Shown piece by piece: positions 34,247-46,760 of a DNA stretch of 64,000 bases. The stretch comes from Tomocerus qinae (Eukaryota; Arthropoda; Collembola; Entomobryomorpha; Tomoceridae), in NCBI GenBank assembly GCA_020055645.1, contig CM034546.1, positions 63,674,001 through 63,738,000 on the forward strand, read 5' to 3'. Under the pieces are notes generated by a model, which saw only the letters and a list, made by a program, of their open reading frames with translations, was not told the origin of the DNA and ran no database searches. The position numbers and the translations under genes are program-made. Positions within the stretch are counted from its first letter, which is position 1, and each line of letters starts with the position of its first letter.

Positions 34247-37200
34247 ATGGCGGATAAACAGCGTGATGTGCATTCAAAGGGACCCGTTATAAGCAAAGAC
34301 GAAGGCAAGCAAACCTTCATTATTCAAACTGGTGACTTCAAAGAGTGTCCATTAGCCAAAGAGTGTCAACAAACGAGTTCAAAACAGATGCCTGATGTTG
34401 AAGTTAGTAATTATCAAGTAAAATTAATTTTTAATCTAGATTTAAAATAATTTCATATTTAAAAGAAAGTATTTTAATGAATTATTTAAAAAAATATTTT
34501 AATAGGAATTTCTCAAGAAACCACAAAATGACTATCGTGAGTCAATAGAACTGATTCAAACACTTTTAAAACATCCTGAAAACAACTTCGAAATGCTAGA
34601 AGGCGTTTTCATCGCTATTTGGAAGCAGGCCACAACCTGGAAAAAACATGAGACATATTCATTACATTTCCTGAATGGTTGTTACCTTTTGGCGAAAGAA
34701 GATGCAGAAAATGCGATTCTTCATTGGCTACAAATGGATTTTGGCGATTACCACGACATGAATTTCCTTTTCATAGATTTTGCTGTAAGTGCATATTCGA
34801 AGAAAAAACGGCAAGTCGCGATGTCTGATTGAGGTACGGCGTAAGTTATTAAGAAACCCGAAAGTCATGTAAAGTTAGCTACTTCATCGCTATCCAGAGT
34901 TCATTTGCAAGAGTTCACAAAACATCATTGTGGATGTGCTATTTAATTTATGGTTAGGATTACATTAACATTTGATAACTTAGGACCCCATGCATGCAAA
35001 ATGTTAATGTTGGAATTTCAGTTGACAATAAATGTCTATCTCTCTGTCCTGTACAATATTTGATAGTTTAGAACCATCATTTGATTTTGGGCAACCCCAT
35101 CAAAATTACAGATTCCGGTATAAAAGTAAAGATTACGGAATGCCACAAAATGTTCCTTCAGGCATCTTTTTTATCGATTTTTTGGTCTCAAAGCATAATT
35201 AAGAATCGCATTGGAGGGAACCTGTTGCATCGTTAGAGACTTGTTCTTTGAGACAACCTCATATTTATCAAAGCATCTTAACATCATTTTGTAGGACGGA
35301 TTTAACGTTAAGTTAAGTTATAATATGTATTGTTAACTATATTTTTGTTATTAAAATAAATAGTACATCCATAATAATGTTATGTGAACTGATTACTCAG
35401 TACGTCTACTGCATTTTTATGCGTATAGTATGTAGTAGCTAACTTTACATTGTGACTTTGGGGTCTCATAGATAACTTGTGTCATGTCTCATTATTCGTC
35501 GCTACTCACCTCCTTTAAACCTTTCTTTAAATCTTTATTCTCTCGATCTTTTGTACAGAAATAAAAGTACTTTTATCACATATTAAATTATACATACAAA
35601 AATAATTATAGTAATGATTAATATTCACTTATAATGAATTTTTAACAGATACTGCCTCGAATAAAAGCACGTTATAACTGGCCCGAAAACATTAACTTGG
35701 ATATCGCTCTAAAAGCGATTTTGAAAAAAATTCGCGAAAACGATATTCCAGTGTCGGAAAAGGAGAAACTGGAGGTTTTAAAATTTAAGATCGGAAATGC
35801 AATAAAGATGGACGCAACACGAATTCAGAAAAATGTACCAGGTAACTGAAGTTTGATATATTTTAAAATAAAACCTTTTACATTATTGTCAGCATACTTA
35901 ATATTACCAATGACTATAATATGAGTTAGATACCTTTTCACAATTTCAAATTGCATCAGAAAATCTCTATTGTTTACGAAAACATACTTTGGTTCTGTCG
36001 TTAAAAGATTTGTTTTGCATTTTATGTTTATTTATGTTTAATGTTCCAGGTCAGGAACATAAATGGACAGTCCAATGCTCAGGACAATCTGGAAAGTCGT
36101 GTTTATTGACTGAGAAGGAAGCTGAGCGCTTACAAAATGACTTGTACAGATGTGGAACTTATTTCATGACTTGGTTGGGTGATTATGAAATGACGACGAA
36201 AAAGGTATTGTCAATCACTGAGAGCTTGTATGATGTGGTTGCCGTCCCTAATCATCCAACAGAAGAAAGCTTGAAGGAAGATTTATCCGAACAAACAATG
36301 AAAGTTTTTCAAAACGTCATTTCGCCTTTAGTTGAAGCGTTCTTAAATATTTTAAGTGGAAATATAGATCTGGCTGTAAAAAATATCTCTTGGGTTGAGT
36401 ATGCGACAAAATACTGTGTGGAAGTGGAAGACAAATACATATCGGAGGAGTATGCCAAAGGGATTACATTTGTTTGCTGTTTAGTGAAGATCCATGCACA
36501 TCTGAAGTTGGGAGTCGCAACCAGAGAAGATTATGAAGATTTTAAGAACTCTAATTTCGAAAGTCTCACTAATAAAGAAAAGACGATGGTCTTTGTTGCA
36601 AAATGGATTTTCAACGAACAATTTCATGACCGTAAAAGTATTGCAATTCTTGATTTGAAGCAGGTAATAACTTATTCTGCATACGTTTACTTTTACAATT
36701 CTCATGCAAATATGTTTGACAGTTTGATTAGTTCTGATAAAAATCATTAATCTCTGTTTGTTGATGTTTATAATTTTTGTCTCTCTGTCTGTCTGCAAAT
36801 AATCTGCAGAAAATCTTTCGAACAGTTTCAGCTAGAGGGTTCAAATTTTCAGGGCACAAGTTTAAGATATAAAGGAAAACCGCAAAGTTCGCAAATGGGC
36901 AAAATCGGCCGCATTGCTAGACCGGGGAAGGGGTTTAAAATTTAAAAATGGCAAACACATGATGTAACTTTAGATCGATTTGTTGTACAAAGGTTTCCAA
37001 TACCTAGATCGAAAGCTGACATGTCCACGGACACAATTAAATATGTTACAAACTTTCCCTGACCAGGGAAATGGATAAAAAACTTGAAACTAACTGGAAA
37101 TAAGTGTAACTTGGCAATAATAGTAATATTCATCGTACTGTAAGAGTCGTGGTTTAAAGTGTAATCAGACAATTTGAAGGATTTTACTATCAGATTTCTT

Positions 37201-40200
37201 TATATATAGACTTAGATATATATATATAGATATATTAGTGTATTAGATAGATAGTATATATAATATATAGTAGACTACTGTAGTAGATTGTAGTAGATAG
37301 TATATTATTAGATATATAGATATACTAGTGAACCCAGCTAAGCGGGGCAAACCTAGCTCTCAAGAGAATTTCAGTAGGCCACCCATCACAACAATAAAAA
37401 CAATTCCAAAAAAATAATCGGTATTTCCCTTAAGTTATTATGTTAATCAAAACTGTTATTCAATTCTACATAAAAGGTGTTCAAACTGGTGGAAAGAAAT
37501 CTTGGGGACAGTAAAAGTAACACCAGGTCTATTAAAAAATGCTAAATAAGTTTGTCGATATATTGTAGCCGTCGAGTCATCTGGTGAGTTCGACTATCAA
37601 ATTAGCCCTTAACTTTTGTTGGCAAACTTAAAACTTCTCCGAGAATACTGGTCTTAGAATGACAAAATTGGACTCACAAATCGCAGAAAAACCTGGTTGA
37701 GGTGTGGTATTCTGCGTTTATTCATATTCATCTCCAATTTCGAGATATTAAGGTTTTAATTTCAAATTCACAATACCTCGAAATTAGTAAATAGTAGTCA
37801 TAGATACTTCCCAATCACCTGTACTTGAGCTTTATTTATGGAATTCCCTGTATTTTGAAAAACCCATGTTTACAAAATGTCCCCTTTGCTAATCAATTCC
37901 ACTCAATCACCAATAATCAACTTAAGTAAATTTCTACTTTCTAGTATTGTTATTTTCATGTTATAATGATTTATGAAACAACTCATTACGTTGGTTTAGA
38001 GGAAATGCATGAGTATGCGCATTTAGCTTTTAATGAACCTACACCTATTATGTGTGCAGTTGTTGGGGGAGTAGGTACCCAAAAGTGTTACAGTCAGCAC
38101 TTGCGATTTGCGTTAAACATTGGGGAGGTGGTTTTGCGTTACGTAATATATGCACGTTCCCTAGGATCTCCTACCACACATACATAGAGACATAGATAGG
38201 TTGGTACCTGCCCCTATGCATTGTTCGGTGGTTTAGAGAAACTGAGCATGCGCATTTTGATTTTCGGAACACCCTACCAACCGTACATACATAGATAGAT
38301 AGACACGTTAATTTTATCGATTCTGCGATTATAATATAGAGATTCCATACTAAATAGATATATTTGTAATTCGCATTCTCACAGGTAATAGGTGTGCTCA
38401 TTTTCGAAAATTGGACATTGTGTGGGTATTATTATGTCCATTCATTGCCTTAATAACTTGCTTAATTATTTATACAATAGAGATATCATTATGCATTATT
38501 TATACGGTTGGTATTAACTTCCGTTCTGTTTACCCTAAAAAGTCATGTTGTAATAGCTTTTTCGATAGCTAATAGATTCAATGACACTTCTAAACTAGTC
38601 GGAGGGCCAAGGGCACGTCATTTTATGATAAACTGTCTGATTTTATATTTCCGTCTTGCAATGATTTATTATGATTTTATGTTATGGTATTTTATAATAT
38701 AGGTCGTACGTTTGGATAGCGAAAACTGGATTTGGAATTTTATTCTGTGCAACCGATTACGATTTGCTAGACGTCAAAATACTGAGACTTACTTAGGTCC
38801 AGAAGATGACGAGATTAATGCTATTGTGAGAGCAGTGGATTATGTTTCTAGTGCGTATTATTTTCCAATATGCATCTCCGGGTTGTGTCAATGCCTCGCG
38901 GAAATTTTAAAAGACAGATTTCACAAACGGCTGCCTAATTCACCTATAGATATTGGAACTAAAGTATTCTCATCCGAAGAAGACGTTGTTAATTTTATTA
39001 CAACTAATGCCAGGTGCCTACCAACATACTATATCAAATTATTATAATGGAATTAGTCCTTATACCATGGAGTTGACATATTTGTTTTATGGGATTTAGA
39101 GATTCAATCAAAGAAGACCAATTTGGTTTTGGTCAGGCCATTAGATATGGAGAAATATTTTCTTCCCTGCTTCCTTTCAGACACCGTGACATTGAAATGG
39201 CTGAGAATTGCTACAAATTGTGTTTGGAACGTGAGCCTTCAAACAGCAAAACTAATCACAGAATGGGACTGCTTCAGCTTACTGGGGTACGTCCTGACAA
39301 CGAAAATATTGTTTTAATAACAGCCCGACTCAGAGCTCCCGCAAACTTTTGAAATCGCAATTTCAACTCGCAACTCGCATCACTTTACCAGTGTCCAATT
39401 GAATTTGGCTGAGTTCGTTGATGTGGTTGCAAGTACAAATGCAGACTGACTGACAACAGTTCGCATAAATAAATATGCCTTATATTTTCGCAATTTTGCG
39501 ATCAGAAATCAAGCGTTTGAGCATTTCAGTTCAAAGATATTGTTCCCGTCGCAATCGTTTGTAAAGCCGCAAATTTGCGATTTCGTAAATTTGCGTAGAG
39601 AGTCTTAAGTTTTTATAATGTTTAATGGTTGATGAATTTCTGTATTTTGGTATAGAAAGGTGATGTGAAAGAGGCGATCCATTTCTTTCAACTTGCTGTA
39701 CAATTTTGTCCACAAAATTTTTCGGCATTGATCGACTTGATACAAACGTTGCTGGGATATCCTGAACAAAATCAAAAAGAAATTGAAGATTCTTTTCAAA
39801 CCTTTTGGAGACAAGAAGAAACTTTAACTTGGAATGAATTCCAGAAGTTTTGTATTCGTTTCTTGGAAGGATGCTATTTAGCTATGAAAGGACAAACATC
39901 AAGAGCTGTAAATCATTGGACACAGTATAACTCTCAAACATCTTCATCTGAACGGGCAGCTGACTTTCCGGTAAAATTATGTTACCTTCGATATTATTAT
40001 TATTACTTTCATTTGACTAGAGTCTTTATATAGGTCGACAATTTTTTCTACCTATGAGTCTGTAGTTTTAAGTAAAAGGTTTCATTTTAAAATGAACTAT
40101 ATATACTCCGTCTTATATTTTCAGCGACTGGAAAACATTTCTAAGCGCCATAGGTGGCCAAGAGGTGTGAACTTAAACTTTGAAGGTATATTGGACGACA

Positions 40201-40583
40201 TTATCACCCGAATGAGCACTGCCTCCGTCGAAGTTGCTGGGAAATTAAATCTACTGAAAATAAAGATAGAGAATGAGATTTACAAACAGAATTCGAAGTA
40301 CAAATATAGCTCTACTACTGCGGGTTCAACCTATGGTTCTACTGTAGGTTCCACCTATGATGGTAGAAATCGTAGTACTTGGCAATCTCGTTCTACAGTT
40401 GCTGATAAAGTGTCTTCTTGGAGAGCTTCTAATTTGCCAGATGCATCTAATGATCATGCCAACTTTGTACCAGGACAAGATACACCACCACAGAATAGAT
40501 ATGTTCCTCCTCACCTTCGGGCCAGTAAAAACCAAAATAATCAGAGTTATGGTCAGCGACCAAATCGTGGGGGACGGTGGTAA
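34247..40583 (+). CDS. IFIT-like tetratricopeptide-repeat protein with YVPPHLR tail
   Basis: Eight exons: 34247-34417, 34506-34784, 35649-35841, 36050-36663, 38703-39013, 39100-39286, 39656-39970 and 40125-40583. All phases agree and the protein is 842 residues. Residues about 215-690 read as helical TPR sequence. They include a segment like interferon-induced IFIT proteins (SIAILDLKQVVRLDSENWIWNF) and clear TPRs (AENCYKLCLEREPSN, GDVKEAIHFFQLAVQFCPQN). Two modules are homologous: residues about 70-205 (IELIQTLLKHPENN to LKFKIGNAI) and about 605-760 (IDLIQTLLGYPEQN to LKIKIENEI). The C-terminal tail is Ser/Thr/Gly/Asn-rich and ends RPNRGGRW after YVPPHLR (816-822). That motif matches the N-terminal motif of DDX3/Ded1 helicases and fits the eIF4E-binding pattern YxxxxL. 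A cytoplasmic RNA or translation-related role is inferred, not shown. Confidence 0.75.
36664..38702 (+). other. Large intron of the TPR gene, with repeat insertion
   Basis: Contains a TAGATATA-type simple repeat at about 37200-37325. From about 37323 it carries a copy of the CCCG-hairpin family (TATACTAGTGAACCC opening, ending near TTATAATATAGAGATT at about 38345), with GCATGCGCAT-type motifs duplicated inside it. No exon was recognised, and the flanking exons join in phase 0. Confidence 0.5.
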
Positions 40584-41652
40584 TTCGTGGGCCTTTATTT
40601 TCACTGATTTTCAATAATATTTTTATAGTGATTACAGTAATGTTTACTCTTATGAATGAACTACAAAGTACTTAATTAATAATTCCTTAAATTACAATTG
40701 TCTGTTGTTTGCAATCCTAACTTTATGCTATTAATATGCCTACTATATTAATTAATAATGGTTTTGTCTGAAATTTTCTAAAAAGGTGGTTGGGTATTTG
40801 GGGATAATTAGATTGTAGTTTATTACCCTCATAAAAGAATTAAATAAATCAGTATGAAGTATGTCCCGTTTCGCCTTCATTTTGTGGTGTTTCTTTTATC
40901 TTAGGTTCTGTTTCCTTAATTCTTGTTACAAATTACAGAGCAATTCGTAAATTAATGGAACTAAGAAATTGACAGGGAAGTCTAATAGTTCAATGCATTT
41001 CATTTTTTTTATATTTATATTTTATATTCCTAACTTTTGCGGCATACCACCACCGTAAAAGGTTTTAGGTAGATTGTTAGGAGTGACTTGTGTTGGTCCA
41101 AAACGGTTGAAAATGCAGGGATAGGGACCAGTTCTCAACTGGGCCTACAATTCATTTCATATTGATACTGATGATTGATTTGCGGGCGGTGAATTTAATG
41201 TTTTAAAGCAGATGTAGTCAAGAATTAAGAAAATTCATAGAATGTCATAATGCCAAAAAGAAGAAACATACTGGGATTCGAACCCTGAACGTCAGAACTG
41301 TAATAAATGCAATAACCATTGGACCAGACAAGAAGCACAAAAATTAAACTGCAGTTTTTTAAATTAGTGAATTCATGATTTTCTACAGTTTATAGAAATG
41401 AATTAGCCCACTTAAGAAATATCTATTTGGCCATTTTGGAAATTCCTTCGTTTCGTTGACCTATCTTGTTCATGATTCAATGATGATTCAAATATAGAAT
41501 TCTTTTTAATCAAGTTTAAGCACAAGCAGCGGAATATCAAAGATTGTCAACTCAGACGGGTTCGAGCAGTCATAATTTCAATTTCAAATAACTTACAAAT
41601 ACGTCAGATAATTTCTGTTTTGTACATCAAAATTCTTTCTCGGTTGAATTTT
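40584..41652. other. Spacer with tRNA-like remnant
   Basis: The 3' region of the TPR gene, with AATAAA near 40842. The only other recognised item is the tRNA-like sequence at about 41266-41338. Confidence 0.4.
41266..41338 (-). other. tRNA-like sequence (tRNA pseudogene or SINE head)
   Basis: On the minus strand an A-box-like TGGTCCAATGG (41316-41326) lies about 30 bp before a perfect B box, GGGTTCGAATCCC (41273-41285). A consistent cloverleaf with a clear anticodon stem could not be drawn, so this is not called as a functional tRNA. Confidence 0.5.
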
Positions 41653-43695
41653 TTATTTCCTTCGTTTTTTCCGCTGAAAAGATATCTTCCAAAAGCCTTT
41701 CTTTGGGATCCATAGTTTTACTTTTGTTTTCATTATGTACCAAAATTTGGGTACATGATTCCAAAACGTGGTCAACAATATTCTAAACCATTTTAATGAG
41801 TTTATCAATTGTTCAAAAATTGTGATCAGGTTAAGGGAGCTTATAAAAGGAAACAAAGAGACCATTTTCCCCCAAAAAAGTTCCGCAAAGAATGTGACAG
41901 AAAACACAAAAACCAAATATCCGCACAAAATAAAAATAGTGTTGACTTTCATATGTAAATTGATTGGCACAGGCTGGTTCTCATCATGCTTAGTTTTAGC
42001 ATATAGTGGTATATATGGCAGATATGTATCAAAATCAGTTTGCTTCTTCCAAATAGTTAAAAATCCTTTCTCCATCATCTGTTGAAAGTAACCATGGAAA
42101 TGGTAACGAAAACAACCAATAAATATGTAGGATTGGGGAGTGGTGTATGCTACATTTTTAGTTGTCAAACAATGTCCACCAGATGATACTTGTTTTGTAA
42201 TCAATGGGACAAAGTATTGGCCATAGAGTTTATTCTCCATACTGAATACTTTGATGGAATAATTGGTTACTATGGCCCAACTCACATGGATTTCCGGACT
42301 TTGAATATCGAAATCTGGCTTTTCTTTTTCCCAATCATAATAGTAAATACTTGAATACATCTTTTCCAACATTTTATACTTTGCGAAAATATGAGTTGCA
42401 TCATCTCCCACATCGGCTCTGGCATCATTATGCACCAACAACTTGTATTTATTTTCAATGAGCTCTTCAAAGTCTAAAAATTGTCTTTTGTCAGGAGGAA
42501 CAACTATTTCGCTTGTTATCCAAGTTCCGTAGTGAATTGTAATTGCAAATCCCGTCGTTATGACAATCAAGTAGAGACTCTTTTTGCTATTGGTAATGAC
42601 TGATTGGTCTGAAAGGACAGCGACCAGAGAGATAAATATCCATCCGCATTTTTTCGCAAAGGAGAATTTCTTTTTTGCTAAAAGCAAAAATGAAACTGGG
42701 AATAGAGACAAGATGAGAAGCCAGCAGGGAAGGTCAAATGTATTCTGAATTAGAACTGACAAATGAACCTCGCTGTAGTTTGGAGATGCCTCGCAGTAGA
42801 AGGGAATTTTATTTTCGAAATATTCAATAAATGTTGCTTCGTGCCATATCCCTGAGTAGATAGCTTTGTTATGATACGGCCCTAACATATCAATTTGTCC
42901 ACAAAATTCTGGCCTTCGTAAAAATCCTCCCGTTTTTGAGTACATTGCAGTAAAATTTAATCCCTCCGCCATTAACTCCACGGCCCTGAATGAAGAGGAA
43001 CATGCCGAATAACCCATTTTTAATGAAGAATAAACAGAATCTTTACATTCTGACATTGTCCTAATTATGTTAATATTGAATGGATAATTGACTGATTTTC
43101 CTCCAATTAAGACTCCATGTAGTTGCTTATTTAATGAGTACCATACTCCTTCCCAGTCGTCCCCCAAGATTTCTGTATCGGCAATGAACATTCTATCTTT
43201 GTAGAGAGTCCCAGTATGCACTGAGTGATGATTCTCATTGTCGATGACCAATACGAATAAAGGATTCGATAAATACATCCTGAGATCTAATTGCCATTGT
43301 TGATTCCTGGTTTTAAATTTATTTGTGTCGTAGACAATTATGAATGCAGACAAACGATGATTTAATTCCTGTCCAAAGAATTGAATTAATAGAAATGACC
43401 ATTCGTCTGGCTCCATCACAATATTCACACTGCACAAATTCTTAGATAAATCCCGCGGACGGCCTTCATCTCGACCAAACTTACTTTTGTCGTAATTGAA
43501 CGGAGCAACTGTCCACGGTTGAGAATTTTGATTGGATAAAATAAATTCTGTTTCCCAAACAGAATTAGGAAATGTGATCATATTGAAATCACAACTTTTG
43601 TAACTTAGAGGCAAGCAATTGCTTATCTTCACAACAATCCCAAACAAAACTTGAAAAAATAAAATGTTGTTAGAATACGTTTTTTCTGGTTTCAT
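41653..43695 (-). CDS. Divergent ionotropic receptor A1 (single exon)
   Basis: An uninterrupted frame of 680 residues from the ATG at 43695. A hydrophobic N-terminus (ILFFQVLFGIVV) is followed by about 290 extracellular residues, with CDFNMITF and the shared KNLCSVNIVMEPD motif. Membrane segment M1 lies around 322-340 (CWLLILSLFPVSFLLLA), a pore-like and M2 region around 350-390, the family motif SEIVVPPDK just after M2, and M3 around 608-632 (VNTIFILCGYLVFVFSV). This is the three-segment layout of the glutamate-receptor-related ionotropic receptors of arthropods, which work as chemosensory ligand-gated cation channels. The extracellular part is too diverged to name a ligand. Gene A2 at 48734 is a paralogue on the opposite strand. 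Confidence 0.75.
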   Translation of the reverse strand: MKPEKTYSNNILFFQVLFGIVVKISNCLPLSYKSCDFNMITFPNSVWETEFILSNQNSQPWTVAPFNYDKSKFGRDEGRPRDLSKNLCSVNIVMEPDEWSFLLIQFFGQELNHRLSAFIIVYDTNKFKTRNQQWQLDLRMYLSNPLFVLVIDNENHHSVHTGTLYKDRMFIADTEILGDDWEGVWYSLNKQLHGVLIGGKSVNYPFNINIIRTMSECKDSVYSSLKMGYSACSSSFRAVELMAEGLNFTAMYSKTGGFLRRPEFCGQIDMLGPYHNKAIYSGIWHEATFIEYFENKIPFYCEASPNYSEVHLSVLIQNTFDLPCWLLILSLFPVSFLLLAKKKFSFAKKCGWIFISLVAVLSDQSVITNSKKSLYLIVITTGFAITIHYGTWITSEIVVPPDKRQFLDFEELIENKYKLLVHNDARADVGDDATHIFAKYKMLEKMYSSIYYYDWEKEKPDFDIQSPEIHVSWAIVTNYSIKVFSMENKLYGQYFVPLITKQVSSGGHCLTTKNVAYTTPQSYIFIGCFRYHFHGYFQQMMEKGFLTIWKKQTDFDTYLPYIPLYAKTKHDENQPVPINLHMKVNTIFILCGYLVFVFSVTFFAELFWGKMVSLFPFISSLNLITIFEQLINSLKWFRILLTTFWNHVPKFWYIMKTKVKLWIPKKGFWKISFQRKKRRK

Positions 43696-44679
43696 ACTTC
43701 ACTTCGTATTAATATTAGTAATGTCAATGTTTAACAAGCTGACTTGTGTTGTGTGTCTCAAATTTTCAGTAATAAATTCATAATGACTTCTTAATTGACA
43801 ATATCAAAATTTTAGCTTTGCGCCGATCGATGTCGTTGCCTACAAAACGTTTCTTAATGAAAACTATCCAGATTCTGGATCATAGAATAAAATTTCAAGA
43901 ATTAAAAGGATTCTTCACTGAAATAAGTACCTATGTAAAAATATTTAAAATACCAAATGTATAGTTAGTTATTGTGATTTGGTAAAGGAAACGCAAGTAC
44001 TTTACTAACTTTTATCTTACTTTGAGAATATAAAACGGTAATTAAAGATCATTTCCATTTGACGCACATTTTGTTTAACTCACAAAAACTAGCAATACAA
44101 TACAACGAATCTCATCTTGACGATTGATTATTCTGGCGTCCGTTTTGATGTCATTTGACAGGAATTACTCAAAATAACTAGGAATATGAAAAACTGAGAT
44201 AGCAACTGATGTTTCCGAGGAATATTATGGCAGACCGGTTTGCTTTGCCTGATAACTGAATGTCAAGATCTTTGTTTTATATAAGAGTTCAATTATTTTC
44301 TTTACATATAAATGTAGGTACTTTATTTGATCACACTAGGAATATCGGAAGTAGAAACGGAAGTCGAGTAGGAAATAAAGTTATAAATATCGAGAAGGAA
44401 GTAGGAAACATAAAGTATTATATTAAAGTATATAGGAAGTCCGGTAGTACGACCAGTGAGAATGTCGATTTCGTCCATGGGCTACTTATTTCAGGTTATT
44501 TTTAACACTTTTACAACAAAGTGGTACGAATTTTTAATGATAGGCTATTCCCTTGTTTTAATTTTAACCTAAACAAGGCTAAATTGGTAAAATGCTTTTA
44601 TTTTCGATCGAGGATATAACAATTTAAAAATATTTATTAAGTATTTTGTTAGTATTCAGAAAATTGATTAGCTACAATA
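43696..44679. other. Spacer between receptor genes A1 and B1
   Basis: AT-rich, with no further exon or repeat recognised. It should include the A1 promoter and B1 3' region. Confidence 0.35.
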
Positions 44680-46760
44680 TTATGTTTTCTGCCGATTAAA
44701 CAGGTGTAATACTATTTCAAAAAATAAAACTACAAAGCTGGCTGCAAATAAAGTTAGAAAAATGACAAACGCTGTGAAGGTATCACTCAGTCCCAATATT
44801 TCGTGTCGGTTTTTAGGTTTGGGTAAGCATGACATTGTGTTTGCATTTTTGTATATCCTTTTTATCCTATATAAAACTCCATTTTCCAACATCCATAGAA
44901 CTCTGAAAGCATTTAAAAAATTTAGTTTCCTTTTTCGACTGAATAAAAATGTATGTACATTTAGATCATTTACATACTTTCTATTGAACAATTCCTTCAA
45001 ATGGGAATGTTTTTTCACAATCATAGAAGCACTGAAGTGTGAATGTTCTAGGAATATTTTGCATAATTTTGAACAAAGAAAACTACCCGAATGGTAGTTT
45101 AGCATTTGAGGTGATAATCTTGATGCATCAAACTCCCTTCTTCGAAGAAATATGCTTTCCATTCTTAACGATGCCGATGGAGCTTCCTTTGTGAATATAG
45201 AGTCGAGGGAATATTTTGCCCTAAATACTCTCCGAGCTCTTGAAAAGGCTGGTATATCTTCTGATATTTTCTGTAGATTCCCAATAAGTACCAGTGGCAC
45301 CCATTTAACTCAATCATTTTAATTATGATACAGTTTTACTGTATTCTAGCCTCGGCTCGTGTTCAATTAAATTGCGACCTTTTACGTTTACGTATAAAAT
45401 ATGAATTAAGTATTATGCTTGATTTTTACCTTTAAATAAACTTCTGTATTAGGGCTTGGAGTAGAACTAGTAAAAATAAAAAATTTCGCCGTCATCATGT
45501 CATTTAAATTTTTGATTGGCACGAAATCCGACGACAGTAGACAAACTAATGCAGCTGAATACATATAGTAAGTAACGACTGCTGTTAATGCTCCACAAAA
45601 TAGCGATATTTTTAATGAGGTTGATTTTGCATGTACAATATTTCCATCTATAACATGAGTACAAAAGTTCAAATGCTTAAAAACTCGGATCTATTAATAA
45701 AAATACCGAAATCAATTAAATGACTGATTACCAGTTTGGCAGATAATTCCCACAGCCCAAACCAAAATGTCTTGCAAAGAGGTGTCTTCCAAATCTTTTT
45801 TTACAAATTTGTTAACTCCTATGAGAATTATATAAATACAGATGAACAGAATTATCCATATACAGGTTGTCGCTACCCACAGCTCCAATCGAAAAGCATT
45901 TAAGTAGATATCTCTTGTAGGACTTGATGAGGGTTCTAAGAAGTAACCCACCATTCTACCAAAAATCAAAGCCATAAAATAAAGATCATCTACCTTATGA
46001 TAATGTTATTTAAAATATTATTTTCTGTGTTTCCAATGGTTTAAATAACCGATAATCAATGTAGGCATGTATATATGAGAATTTTGATGCACGAACTTCA
46101 TTAAATTCGTGGATGGATATTGAGATATCTACTTGATTATTTAAAATCATTTCCCCAACATTTGTTAGTGAAGTTGAGTTTGCAAAATTTGTCCCCGTGT
46201 CAGCAAATTCAACTGCGTCAAAGGCAATATATTCCAATTGATAAGACTCAAGAATAAAACTAAAAATTTCAAAATAGATTCCTGATGTAAACCGAAGAGA
46301 TCCATTTTGAAATGTGTGAGTCACTTCGGCAAATCCCAACTGAAATAATTTACAATGTCATGTAAGTTATAGTTTAATTTGGCCTTTAAATATTAATACA
46401 AAATTTCAACTTAACAATTGCCGCAATTTTGATCACGTCGCCCTGCTTTAATTTTGGAATACTAACGACTTTTTTCGATGTATTGCAAAAATTACTATTT
46501 ATTATGTCTTCACAAAAGTCAAGGGTGTTATTTGTTTGAAATAGTTTTAATAAATCGTAGCACAATTCCCTGGTGACTTTGTCTGGTTTAACGTTTATTG
46601 AATACAGTTTCCATTCTTTATTATTATCACTAGTCTTAGTATAAGTTGTAGGTATTTTCTCTGCCTCTGAGCAACTGCAGTTTGTAATTACTAATTTTAT
46701 TATAATTACTATCAATATTGATGTCATAATCAAAAATGATATATTATTATGTGTAATCAT
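44680..46760 (-). CDS. Ionotropic receptor B1 (five exons)
   Basis: Exons in order are 46760-46416, 46339-46050, 45955-45732, 45647-45430 and 45270-44680, giving 555 residues. The junctions are supported by consistent phases and identical positions in paralogue B2. A signal-like N-terminus is followed by a ligand-binding S1 half (NGSLRFTSGIYFEIFSFIL, NQVDISISIHEFNEVRASKFSY), in which the conserved Arg of glutamate-receptor S1 is kept. Next come M1 (WVATTCIWIILFICIYIIL), a pore region ending WAVGIICQTG, M2 (ISLFCGALTAVVTYYMYSA), the S2 half, and a final M3 (TFTAFVIFLTLFAASFVVLFF). This is a clear ionotropic receptor channel subunit, better conserved than the type A genes. The first donor (ATT/GTTAAG) is weak but shared with B2. 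Confidence 0.8.

Noticed and set aside
41768-42085. Plus-strand frame antisense to receptor A1
   Set aside because: Shadow of a well-supported receptor coding sequence; no splice or domain evidence.
44762-45097. Plus-strand frame of about 111 codons
   Set aside because: Antisense to the last exon of receptor B1.
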